IMG/VR virus record: IMGVR_UViG_3300032117_000050
Coordinates: 1-45,185 of that record
Direction: 5' to 3' (one strand)
DNA length: 45,185 nucleotides
From: a virus
Position numbers and translations under genes: made by a program. Below are positions 36,655-44,859 of the stretch, one piece after another (position 1 is the first letter of the stretch; each line of letters begins with the position of its first letter). Under the pieces are notes generated by a model. The model saw only the letters and a list, made by a program, of their open reading frames with translations, made no database searches and was not told the DNA's origin.

Positions 36655-39497
36655 TGGCACGTTACGGAATTGATTACTACGGCCTTGGAACGTACTCAGG
36701 AAGCGCGGCTGCTACAGCATCGTACTCTGCGGGTACCTTTTTAGCGAAGCCTTATAACTATGGAGCTATACAATTAACGTGGTCTACCCCGACGGCCGCC
36801 GCAGGAACTTCTATAGCTAGCTTAGTAATCGTAAGAAATCAATACGGCTTTCCAGTTAATCCGTATGATGGTACCCAAGTCCTAGTAAGTAGTGATAACA
36901 CTAACCCAACATCTTTTATAGATAGCACAGGGCTATCTGGTGGTGGGTACTTTTACTATTCTTTATTTATCTACGTGTATACAGCGTCTACCAATTCATA
37001 CGCATGGGTAAACGCGGGAACCGCTTATGGATTTGCGGTCACCAAGGCTGGATACACAGACCGTTTGTATGGGTCTATTCCAGATATTTATAAGATTTTA
37101 GACCCGTCCTCTGCAACGGCGGACTGGAGTAACCAAGACTTATATAACTTTTTAGCTAACTTTGGCTTTCAGCTTGATTACATGCAAAACAGCATTGACC
37201 TTTTACGCCGTAGGTACAATATCGAAAAAGTAAACGGTAACCTAGTACCAACATTAATGAATCAATTTGGATTTACTTATGAAGGCTCCTTAGGTCTTCA
37301 GCAAAACCGTATTCTTCTTAGAGACGCTATTACATTAAATAAGCAAAAAGGAAGTAAACAAGGGCTTACCGCTTTTCTTAAAGACTTCACGGGCTATGCA
37401 ATTCCTACGGCTTCTACAGCGCCTAACCCAAATGTTACTGGGGTAACACTGGGTCACAATTTAATGCTGGACTACAATGACTCTTCTGCTGAAGAAGGCA
37501 CAGGACACTGGGTTTCTTCAGATGGAACTTCAGACATGGACTGGCTTGGTACATTAAACGTCACCTCCGTTTCTCTAACCTCAAATGTGGCCACACTTGT
37601 CGTTGGTCCTCATCAATATGATGTAGGAAATTACATAACAGTAACAGGACTGCCTGCCACTTTATTTAATCAGTCGGTGCCTCAAGTAATTACGTCTATT
37701 GACCAAACTAACTCTATTAGTTTTGCATTGTCTTACGCCTCAAATGTGACCTCTACAAGCGGTTATAACTTAGCTACTAACACATACGGCCAAATACATC
37801 CTAACCCTATTCCTTGGTCAGAGCCTACTGCCCCTAGTCTGTTTCCAAACAAGACAGGTGGAATTCTTGCGCTATACAACATGTCCGCTACCGCTCAAGC
37901 AATTTCTGCTTACTGCGGAGATTCCGACGCTATCGGCCAAGGCATACCTGTAACTGCGGGAACTGTTTACTCTTTTAATTTTTATGTAGCAAACGGCGGG
38001 ACCGCAAGAGCGGTAACCCCTGTTATTAAGTGGTATGACCGTTTTGGTAAATACATTTCTTCTACAAGCGGAACTGCAATAACAGACACTGGGACACTGT
38101 TTTCTAGCTCGTACCGCCCTATAGTTAATGGCGTTGCTCCTACGTATGCTACAGCGCAAGCCATATCCACGTCATTAACTCAAGCGTATTACGCAGTACC
38201 TGGCTTATCTATTGCTAGCGTTGGTGGGTCAGCAACTAATGAGCACCACTACATTGATGCGGCACAATTTGAGGTGGCACCCGCGGCCACAGTAGCTGGA
38301 TTAACCGTACCTATCACGGCGGCTTCTGGAAACGGAACCACGGTAACGTATACAGCGGTTAATACGTTTGTAGCTGGGGATACAGTAAACATCACGGGAA
38401 TGCTCACATCATCTTTTAATTTTACAGCTGCAGTAATAACTAGTGCTACAAGCACACAGTTCACTATAGCAAGCACGTTAGCAACAGGTGTGGGCACCGT
38501 TACAGGTTCACCTGTTGCTGTTTTTGCTGGGAGTACTTTTGATGAGGCACGTCAACTTCATATCGTGCTAAAGGCTAATCGTATTAACGAGCTTATTAAT
38601 CCACATTTTGCTTCTCCTTTAACTCCTTGGACGGTAACTAACGCGTCTAGCGTTGTTATTAATAGCATTGAAGAGCCTACCTCACCAGAATTTGCTGTTA
38701 GTACCACAGGAATTGCAGGGGGAGTAGCTACTGTAACGCTTTCTTCATACCATACATTTACAGTAGGTCAGTCTGTATTTTTAACTGGAATATCTGGTTC
38801 TGGGGTAACTCCTTCAAGTTTTAATGGGACTCAGACTGTGGCTTCTGTTACAAATAATACTTTTACATTTAATACGGGAGCTCCTTCTCAAGCAACAACA
38901 ACAACTACGGGATTTGTGTACACCGCAGGAAACACTTTAGAGATTACAGCAACAGCGCCTAGCGTTACGGTGTCCTCTTGGGACGGGGCAACTGCTTCTC
39001 AATTAATGCCTATTTATTATCCAGGAACGTCCTACTCGTTCAGCGTATGCGCGCAATCGCTATCCACCGCAGAAAACGTTCAGTTAGCTATACAGTGGTA
39101 CAACTCTTCTAAAACATTGATAGGCACCTCTCTTGGAGTATCAACCGCTCTAAGTATTGGTAACTGGGTTCGCCCTTACGTCACGGACACGGCCCCAACA
39201 ACAGCCGCTTACGCTGTAGTTCAACTTTTATGGAGCACAACCACAGGACACTTCATCGCTATTGATGAGGCTCTGTTCGAGAATAATGGATTGGTCTTAC
39301 CATACTTTGATGGCTCTAATGGACAAGGGCTACTCCCTTATGACTTTATGTGGGAAGGCAACGTGGTCAATGGAGCACGAAGCCATTTCTACAAGAATCG
39401 TTACAGCGTACAAACGCGTCTACTAGGTACCAATATCACTAACCAGATTAATGCGGGGTCTACGGTAGCGTTTTACCTAGCACAGCCACAAACGTAG
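36654..39497 (+). CDS. gpI-like tail protein with lectin-like and beta-modules
   Basis: The 947-aa product has an N-terminal FN3-like part (about 30-130), then a gpI-like wedge part (RLYGSIPDIYKILDPSSATA, YNFLANFGFQLDYMQNSIDL and KGSKQGLTAFLKDFTGYAIP, about 136-255). The C-terminal ~690 residues alternate jelly-roll-like segments (IKWYDRFGKYI, IQWYNSSKTLIG, INPHFASPLTPWTV) with three beta-modules (cores at 314, 563 and 693). The jelly-rolls resemble carbohydrate-binding modules. It joins baseplate wedge and receptor-contact roles in one protein. Confidence 0.8.
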   Translation: MARYGIDYYGLGTYSGSAAATASYSAGTFLAKPYNYGAIQLTWSTPTAAAGTSIASLVIVRNQYGFPVNPYDGTQVLVSSDNTNPTSFIDSTGLSGGGYFYYSLFIYVYTASTNSYAWVNAGTAYGFAVTKAGYTDRLYGSIPDIYKILDPSSATADWSNQDLYNFLANFGFQLDYMQNSIDLLRRRYNIEKVNGNLVPTLMNQFGFTYEGSLGLQQNRILLRDAITLNKQKGSKQGLTAFLKDFTGYAIPTASTAPNPNVTGVTLGHNLMLDYNDSSAEEGTGHWVSSDGTSDMDWLGTLNVTSVSLTSNVATLVVGPHQYDVGNYITVTGLPATLFNQSVPQVITSIDQTNSISFALSYASNVTSTSGYNLATNTYGQIHPNPIPWSEPTAPSLFPNKTGGILALYNMSATAQAISAYCGDSDAIGQGIPVTAGTVYSFNFYVANGGTARAVTPVIKWYDRFGKYISSTSGTAITDTGTLFSSSYRPIVNGVAPTYATAQAISTSLTQAYYAVPGLSIASVGGSATNEHHYIDAAQFEVAPAATVAGLTVPITAASGNGTTVTYTAVNTFVAGDTVNITGMLTSSFNFTAAVITSATSTQFTIASTLATGVGTVTGSPVAVFAGSTFDEARQLHIVLKANRINELINPHFASPLTPWTVTNASSVVINSIEEPTSPEFAVSTTGIAGGVATVTLSSYHTFTVGQSVFLTGISGSGVTPSSFNGTQTVASVTNNTFTFNTGAPSQATTTTTGFVYTAGNTLEITATAPSVTVSSWDGATASQLMPIYYPGTSYSFSVCAQSLSTAENVQLAIQWYNSSKTLIGTSLGVSTALSIGNWVRPYVTDTAPTTAAYAVVQLLWSTTTGHFIAIDEALFENNGLVLPYFDGSNGQGLLPYDFMWEGNVVNGARSHFYKNRYSVQTRLLGTNITNQINAGSTVAFYLAQPQT

Positions 39498-39503
39498 TAA
39501 GAT
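39498..39503 (+). promoter_or_regulatory. Candidate -10 box for leaderless membrane-protein mRNA
   Basis: TAAGAT ends 6 nt before the ATG at 39510, and there is no ribosome site. The preceding gene ends in the same place (stop TAG overlaps). TAAGAT also forms the core of the boxes at 7364 and 28086. Confidence 0.4.
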
Positions 39504-39509
39504 ACAAGC

Positions 39510-39788
39510 ATGCTTAATTTAATGTTGATTAGCCTGTCCACTGCATTCTTGTTAGCTCTATTCTCAGGAGTTTCTCAGCTTCTGTCTATGTTCGTTAATC
39601 CTGTGCTTGTTAACACTAGCTTTGTATTAGTGTTTAGCATTGCAACAAGTTTTCTTGTCACGGTCCCAGGGTGGAGAGCGCACATTGTTTACATAATGGC
39701 TGGGGCGTTTCTAGGAAGAACTTTCCTCACTATTGCGGAAAAAACGGCGAATTTTCACGCGACTATAGTCAGAAATACACAAGTCTAA
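39510..39788 (+). CDS. Small membrane protein
   Basis: The 92-aa product is strongly hydrophobic with about three membrane segments (LMLISLSTAFLLALFSGV, VLVNTSFVLVFSIATSFLVT, and HIVYIMAGAFLGRTFL). The tail is polar. It stands apart from both the tail and replication operons and has a leaderless-type start. A second holin or a superinfection-exclusion role is possible; no evidence selects one. Confidence 0.6.
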   Translation: MLNLMLISLSTAFLLALFSGVSQLLSMFVNPVLVNTSFVLVFSIATSFLVTVPGWRAHIVYIMAGAFLGRTFLTIAEKTANFHATIVRNTQV

Positions 39789-39795
39789 AATCCTG

Positions 39796-39804
39796 TGTTA
39801 GTCT
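39796..39804 (+). promoter_or_regulatory. Candidate extended -10 promoter of replication operon
   Basis: TGTTAGTCT fits TGn-TAGTCT, 24 nt before the ATG at 39829. Between it and the start, TCTCCT and AGGAGG can pair around CCCCTAAC, so the ribosome site may be partly masked in the mRNA. It is likely to drive 39829-45185. Confidence 0.45.
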
Positions 39805-39828
39805 TCTCCTCCCCTAACAGGAGGTCCA

Positions 39829-40488
39829 ATGGACAAGCACTATGTATTAATAACAGGTAGAGGTACCACAAGTCGGGCAAATGTCGAAGCCCTTCTAGAA
39901 GACTATATCTACGCAGCAAAAGATGAACTTGTATTCGTACTTGAGTACGAAAAGTCACCGAGCCAAGGGCAAGTGTTCATTGCTCAACTAGCAAGGGGTA
40001 AAGGCAAGGACATAATTGTCTTTGCTCACCCTGACGCTAAGTTTGACGGTTTGACAACAGGGTTCACTTTCAACCCCGTCATTGATACTTTTACTGAGGC
40101 AGTAGCCTTTGTAAAGGGCGAGAAAGCCACAGCCATATTTATCTGGGACGACGAAGATGAATCCCAGCCCCCGCGAGTCCGTTTACTAAAAGACGCGGGG
40201 ATTAAAAGTCAAGATATCACTCAAGGCCTAATGTTGATTAAGGTAGCCGATGGTAGCCTTAGCGCGCCCGAACCAGTTGAAATCCCTGAAGCCGAGCAGG
40301 TCGAAGAAGAGCCCCTTGAGGATGATGATTTTGAAGAGGCCGAAGAGGTTGAGGACGACGAAGAGGAACCTGACCTAGAGGATGATATCTACTATGGGAT
40401 TCAGGCTTTCATTAAGGCTATCGCCAAGGCGGTCGTAGCCGAGCTCCAGAGTGCCCCAGAAACGCCTTCTAAGGGCGACGAGGCGTGA
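39829..40488 (+). CDS. Acidic hypothetical protein, first gene of replication operon
   Basis: The 219-aa product has an alpha/beta N-terminal domain (HYVLITGRGTTSRANVEALL, a segment with DIIVFAHPDAKF, then KATAIFIWDDED) and a very acidic linker (about 145-185, Glu/Asp runs) before a C-terminal helix AFIKAIAKAVVAELQS. The helix may bind a partner. Similar proteins precede replication genes in actinobacterial phages; function is unknown. Its stop overlaps the next gene (GTGA). Confidence 0.6.
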   Translation: MDKHYVLITGRGTTSRANVEALLEDYIYAAKDELVFVLEYEKSPSQGQVFIAQLARGKGKDIIVFAHPDAKFDGLTTGFTFNPVIDTFTEAVAFVKGEKATAIFIWDDEDESQPPRVRLLKDAGIKSQDITQGLMLIKVADGSLSAPEPVEIPEAEQVEEEPLEDDDFEEAEEVEDDEEEPDLEDDIYYGIQAFIKAIAKAVVAELQSAPETPSKGDEA

Positions 40489-41300
40489 TTACATCTCGCG
40501 CCCTAGGCGTCTACTACTACCTAAAGGGTTCAGGGGCTAATATAAGCGCTGAGAGCCTTTCCCGCGTTTTCCCCGAAGGGCGGAAGGTATTCCTCTCCGT
40601 CCTGAAGGAGCTCCGTGAGGTGGGTCTGATTTCGACCACCCGCGAGACGGTCAACGGCAAGTTCGTGACCGTATCCCGCTTAACCGATGGGAGTCCCAAA
40701 ACGGAACTCCTGTTACAGCAGTATGAGCAGAATAGCAATTTAATACTAAATGCTTATTCACTTAAATCATTAGAAAGAGTTCACGGCGGAGCCGTGAAAG
40801 GAGCAAACGTGGAAGATTATTCTCTTGGAAGATACGAAGTTGACGAGGATGACCGTCAAGAGCAAATCCGCAAAGCCCGTAAGAAGACTCAAGACGATTA
40901 CGCAGAACTCAAGACTGCTGAAGCCACCCGTAAGAGCGAGGCTAAGTCCGCTCAGGCTCCCATAGATTGGAGCACGGATGCCTCGGTTTATGAATTCGCT
41001 GACCGCATGGGTCATATGTGGAACGTTCAACCTTGGACTACGGCTCGTACTCGGTTCAAGGGCGCTTTTGCTAAGTGCCGCAAAATCCACAGCACCAACG
41101 GCGAGATTGAACTCAAGATGATGGACCGCTTCTTTGCAGGCCTTGAGCACCAGAAACACATCAACGACCCAGAAGTTATTTGGAAGATGTTTATTAAAAA
41201 CTACGCTAGCATCCTGCTTGATGTTGAGCGCAGTACTGTGACCCAAGAAGATATAGCCGTTGCTGAGGACATCTCCGCGCGACAGATGGAGAGGTTCTAA
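40485..41300 (+). CDS. Winged-helix replication initiator-like protein
   Basis: The 271-aa product begins at GTG 40485. Residues about 1-68 form a winged helix (LGVYYYLKGSGANISAESLS, VLKELREVGLISTTRETVNG). After a linker comes a charged segment and a helical domain about 165-260 (WSTDASVYEFADRMGHMWN, TNGEIELKMMDRFFAG, DPEVIWKMFIKNYASIL) like helicase-loader or DnaD-type initiators. The loader ATPase gene follows directly. A strong ribosome site and GTG at 40797-40811 could start a shorter product. Its linker DNA also carries AT-rich and inverted-repeat sequence. Confidence 0.65.
   Translation: MITSRALGVYYYLKGSGANISAESLSRVFPEGRKVFLSVLKELREVGLISTTRETVNGKFVTVSRLTDGSPKTELLLQQYEQNSNLILNAYSLKSLERVHGGAVKGANVEDYSLGRYEVDEDDRQEQIRKARKKTQDDYAELKTAEATRKSEAKSAQAPIDWSTDASVYEFADRMGHMWNVQPWTTARTRFKGAFAKCRKIHSTNGEIELKMMDRFFAGLEHQKHINDPEVIWKMFIKNYASILLDVERSTVTQEDIAVAEDISARQMERF
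40780..40811 (+). promoter_or_regulatory. Perfect inverted repeat with internal ribosome site
   Basis: TTCACGGC-GGA-GCCGTGAA is a perfect 8-bp inverted repeat inside the initiator gene, preceded by about 47 nt of roughly 79% AT (40731-40777) and followed by AAAGGAG and an in-frame GTG (codon 109) at 5-nt spacing. It could be an origin element, a translation-control hairpin, or both. Confidence 0.4.
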
Positions 41301-41986
41301 TGTTTAAACTTACCGACTTGAAGTTACGTCGTCGTACTTGGATTAAGCTTGCCAATATCCCAGAGAAGCGCATTGGTTGGACCTTGGCTGACTGCACTGA
41401 GGTAGCCACGGATAAGATGCAGATGATTAACCGCTGGTACAAAGCGGTTAAGGACCACGAAGTAATCCGCGCTACTGGTAACACTCGTTGCGGTAAAGGT
41501 TTACTACTATGGGGAGAGCCAGGGCACGGTAAGACCACTCTTGCTTTGTCTATAGTTCAGGAAATGCTTACTACGTTTTCTCTTGAAGACTTTGACGCTA
41601 AAGACGGGGCTGCCCTAATCCGCCCATGTTATTTTGCTACCTTCAACGACATTCTTGCACTCAAGGGAATGACCATGGAGAACTCTGCTACTGAAGACCA
41701 AGAGGTCTTATTTCAGGGGATTTTGGGGGAGTGCTCAAATGATGCGTATAACATCCGAGTCCTGATTATAGACGACTTGGGTAAGGAACACACCTCATTG
41801 TCAGGTTGGCAAAGTAGCATGTTTCACCACATTTTACGCACACGGTTTAACAAAGGATTGCCTACCATTGTTACTACCAATATCAAGTTGGAGAACTGGG
41901 CTAGTGAGTACGGAGATGCCACAGAGAGCTTTGCTAATGAGGCCTTCGTGTACTTGCCTATTAATTCAACTGACCTACGAAAGTGA
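41300..41986 (+). CDS. DnaC-like AAA+ helicase loader
   Basis: The 228-aa product has Walker A GEPGHGKTT (72-80), Walker B VLIIDDLGKE (154-163), a sensor-like TIVTTNIKLENW, and ends without a large N-terminal domain. This is the IstB/DnaC layout. DnaC-like ATPases open the DnaB ring and load it on single-stranded DNA, fitting the DnaB-like gene 700 nt downstream. It overlaps both neighbours. Confidence 0.88.
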   Translation: MFKLTDLKLRRRTWIKLANIPEKRIGWTLADCTEVATDKMQMINRWYKAVKDHEVIRATGNTRCGKGLLLWGEPGHGKTTLALSIVQEMLTTFSLEDFDAKDGAALIRPCYFATFNDILALKGMTMENSATEDQEVLFQGILGECSNDAYNIRVLIIDDLGKEHTSLSGWQSSMFHHILRTRFNKGLPTIVTTNIKLENWASEYGDATESFANEAFVYLPINSTDLRK

Positions 41987-42294
41987 GAGCAAACCTCGTG
42001 TCAGACATGCGTTTAGTCCAACTTTTTTTGAGCCCGTCTCAGACTGCTGGGCCAGGGATTTATGAGGTTACTAGTGACCCTAAAGGAAACCTGTATTGCA
42101 CTTGCCCAGGGTTTATTGGACGCAATTCGTGTAAGCACTCTAAATTTGTCGGTTCTCGCATTGACGATAACGACGGCCATTACCCGTTAGAGATATCTTC
42201 TCGCGCAACAGACGAAGACACAGCGAAAGCCAAAGCTTCAAATGAAGCATTCCGTGAGTTTGTTATTAAGTTTGGGAAAATAGAGGTGTACTAG
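41983..42294 (+). CDS. SWIM-type zinc-finger protein
   Basis: The 103-aa product starts at GTG 41983 in a GTGA overlap and has GNLYCTCPGFIGRNSCKHSK, giving the CxC(x8)CxH spacing of SWIM zinc fingers (C39, C41, C50, H52). SWIM domains bind DNA or proteins; here it lies within a replication operon. GTG 41998 is an alternative start. Confidence 0.75.
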   Translation: MRANLVSDMRLVQLFLSPSQTAGPGIYEVTSDPKGNLYCTCPGFIGRNSCKHSKFVGSRIDDNDGHYPLEISSRATDEDTAKAKASNEAFREFVIKFGKIEVY

Positions 42295-42296
42295 CA

Positions 42297-42704
42297 ATGA
42301 GACACGGGGACATCAGTAACGAGCTCCCCAAAAGAATAATCGTGATATCAGACGTATTATTGAATGTGGAGCTCTCGGTTAAAAAACGGTACAAAGTAAT
42401 ACCAATAGTTTCAAAAGAAGTAACTATCAAAAGAGAACTGCTTAGCTTTTTGTATTTGTATACAACAAAGAAAGGCGTGACTCTTGAGTTAGCCTCCTAC
42501 ACCTTAGACGATGAACAGTTGTCTGAGACTATGGAGTACTTAGATGAAAAGGGAACGAACCCCTTTAGATATTTCACTACATATCCATCTATACAAAGCC
42601 TTATAGACGAGCTACCATACCGCCCTGAAGTTGTTGGGGTGCTGGATGCTCCGCAAAACATATTACGATACGGACACTGGGGATTGGACTACAGCAACTT
42701 ATGA
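42297..42704 (+). CDS. Conserved-looking phage protein of unknown function
   Basis: The 135-aa product has ISDVLLNVELSVKKRYKVIP, LELASYTLDDEQLSETMEYL, PFRYFTTYPSIQSLIDELPY and ends RPEVVGVLDAPQNILRYGHW. The alternation of strand and helix with LPYRPEVxGVxDxPxxxLRYGHWG resembles HAD-like proteins of phages without the catalytic residues. Role is unknown; it is packed between the SWIM and DnaB genes with overlaps. Confidence 0.6.
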   Translation: MRHGDISNELPKRIIVISDVLLNVELSVKKRYKVIPIVSKEVTIKRELLSFLYLYTTKKGVTLELASYTLDDEQLSETMEYLDEKGTNPFRYFTTYPSIQSLIDELPYRPEVVGVLDAPQNILRYGHWGLDYSNL

Positions 42705-43927
42705 ACAACGAAGCAAAACTATTAAGTAAAGTTATTGAGAGCCGTAACCTTGGATTAATCTTAGAGCGCGGAGTTGATGCAGAGTGGTTTGCTGATGCAA
42801 ACGATAAAAAGATATTCACCTTCCTGCAAAAACACTTTACCTATTATCAAGAATGTCCAAGCCTTGATTTGGTAATTGAAAACTTTCCTACATATAGTCT
42901 TTTAAAAGTAGAAGACAACATTGAATACTTTTTAGACAGGCTTGTAGCAAGCCGCCGTAAGCTTTCAATCATTCATACGATTGGAGAAGCCCTCACCTCT
43001 ATTGAAAAAGAAGCAGACCATGAGAGCGCACTGCTTGCTATGGAGCGCGGAATTATACGATTGGAAGAGGCAGGCCTCACCAAGTCTAATGATTTGGAAA
43101 TTACTAAAGCAGCCAAACACGCTAAGACAGAGTACGAGTTCCGCAAAAACAATCCAGGACTACTAGGTATCCCAACAGGTTTTCCCACTATGGATGAATC
43201 TACCTCGGGCTTACAACCTGGTCAGCTCATTGTTATCGTTGCTCCACCTAAGACTGGTAAATCTACATTAGCTTTGCAGATTGCTATTAACTGCCAGCTT
43301 GAGGGCAAGGTTCCTATGTTCATGTCCTTTGAGATGAGCAACAACGAGCAGAAGAACCGTTACTACGCTATGCGAGCTCGCATTGCATACAGGCGTTTAA
43401 TGACGGGTACGCTTACTACTGAAGAAGAAAGTCGTTTCTATACCAAAGTAGACGCCATCCAAGATATGGAAGACAAGTTCCACTTTGTTGACTCTTCCAA
43501 CGGGCAGACCGTTAGTTCTGTAGCCAGCAAGGTGCAGAGTAAAAACCCAGATATCATCTTTATTGACGGTACCTACTTGATGATTGATGAGGTGACTGGG
43601 GAATCCAACACCCCGCAATCAATTACTAACATTACTCGTAGCCTCAAGCGTTTGGCGCAAAAGATTAATAAGCCTATTGTTATCTCAACGCAAGCGCTTT
43701 CATGGAAGATGCGTGGCGGTCAAGTTACCGCTGACTCAATCGGTTACTCCTCTTCTTTCCACCAAGACGCCGACGTTATCTTTGGTCTACAGCGTGAGGA
43801 CGAGGCCGTAGATGACACTCGCCTACTGCGCGTTATCGCCAGCCGTAACTCTGGTCTTACCGAGGTTTCATTGACATGGGATTGGGATACCGCTACATTC
43901 CGTGAAATGAACGAGGATGACCTGTGA
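42701..43927 (+). CDS. DnaB-like replicative helicase
   Basis: The 408-aa product has an N-terminal helical domain (about 1-115) and a RecA-like core: GIPTGFPTMDESTSGLQPGQ, Walker A APPKTGKST (181-189), Walker B DIIFIDGTYLM (284-294), and the C-terminal ISTQALSW and SYSSSFHQDADVIFGL pattern. It unwinds DNA at the fork with the loader and primase encoded on each side. Overlaps of 4 nt on both sides. Confidence 0.92.
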   Translation: MNNEAKLLSKVIESRNLGLILERGVDAEWFADANDKKIFTFLQKHFTYYQECPSLDLVIENFPTYSLLKVEDNIEYFLDRLVASRRKLSIIHTIGEALTSIEKEADHESALLAMERGIIRLEEAGLTKSNDLEITKAAKHAKTEYEFRKNNPGLLGIPTGFPTMDESTSGLQPGQLIVIVAPPKTGKSTLALQIAINCQLEGKVPMFMSFEMSNNEQKNRYYAMRARIAYRRLMTGTLTTEEESRFYTKVDAIQDMEDKFHFVDSSNGQTVSSVASKVQSKNPDIIFIDGTYLMIDEVTGESNTPQSITNITRSLKRLAQKINKPIVISTQALSWKMRGGQVTADSIGYSSSFHQDADVIFGLQREDEAVDDTRLLRVIASRNSGLTEVSLTWDWDTATFREMNEDDL

Positions 43928-44850
43928 CAGTTGATGAAATGACTTCTACTCTTGAGCGCTTAGGGCTTGATGTCCTAGGTTCTCATGGGTACGAGATTCA
44001 AGGTCAATGCCCTGCTCATATTGAGCGCACGGGTCACGCTGACCGTAATCCGTCTTGGTATATCAACGCTGATACGGGCGCACACATATGTTTTTCTTGT
44101 GGCTGGAAAGGCAACCTTTACAGTTTAATTGCGTACGTAACCAAAGTTGATTACGAAAAAGCTAGTGAATGGCTTGGCTCTGTAGATAGTCTTGTCTCTA
44201 GGTTTAATGGATTACAGAAAGTAACTAAGCCTAAGATAGAAGAGCCCACGCACATCACGGGTTCCATGTTACGCGCTTTCTCTACCCCACCAGATTACGC
44301 GCTTAACGCTAGGGGCTTGAGTAATACTGCTGTTACTACCTACGGGATTCTGTGGGATGAGCGTAATCGAAATTGGATTATTCCTATTAGAGACCCCCAC
44401 AAAGACACTCTATTAGGATGGCAAGAAAAGGGCTTTGACCACCGCTACTTTAATAATAAGCCTGCTGGTGTGAAGAAGAGCGAGACGCTATTTGGGTATA
44501 ACGAGAACGTATTTAATTGGGCAGTCATTGTTGAATCACCCCTAGACGTAGTACGCCTAGCGTCTATTGGAATTCCAGGGTTAGCTACCTACGGGGCTAT
44601 GGTATCTAAAGCGCAGTTCAATCTTATTCGTGGTTTGGATAAGGTTATCTTCGCTATGGACAACGACGAAGCAGGAAGAAACTCTGCCAAAGACCTACTG
44701 GCAATGTGTCAAGAGATGGGTGTAGAATCCTGGTTCTTCAACTACGGTGACTTAGACGTCAAAGACGTAGGTGGTATGAGCAAGTCCGAAGTACTTAACG
44801 GGATTGAAAAGGCACGGCATATGGTTAGGAAAGACCGAGCCATACATTAA
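43924..44850 (+). CDS. DnaG-like primase
   Basis: The 308-aa product has an N-terminal zinc site (C29, H32, C56, C59 in CPAH and CFSC) and a Toprim domain with VIVESPLDVVR (E204) and VIFAMDNDEAGRNSA (D246, D248). It is shorter than bacterial DnaG and lacks a separate helicase-binding domain. It starts with GTG overlapping the helicase stop. It makes primers for replication. Confidence 0.92.
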   Translation: MTVDEMTSTLERLGLDVLGSHGYEIQGQCPAHIERTGHADRNPSWYINADTGAHICFSCGWKGNLYSLIAYVTKVDYEKASEWLGSVDSLVSRFNGLQKVTKPKIEEPTHITGSMLRAFSTPPDYALNARGLSNTAVTTYGILWDERNRNWIIPIRDPHKDTLLGWQEKGFDHRYFNNKPAGVKKSETLFGYNENVFNWAVIVESPLDVVRLASIGIPGLATYGAMVSKAQFNLIRGLDKVIFAMDNDEAGRNSAKDLLAMCQEMGVESWFFNYGDLDVKDVGGMSKSEVLNGIEKARHMVRKDRAIH

Positions 44851-44859
44851 GGGGTACAC

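Noticed and set aside
40770-41246. 158-aa minus-strand frame opposite the initiator gene
   Set aside because: No ribosome site, no recognisable domain; antisense shadow.
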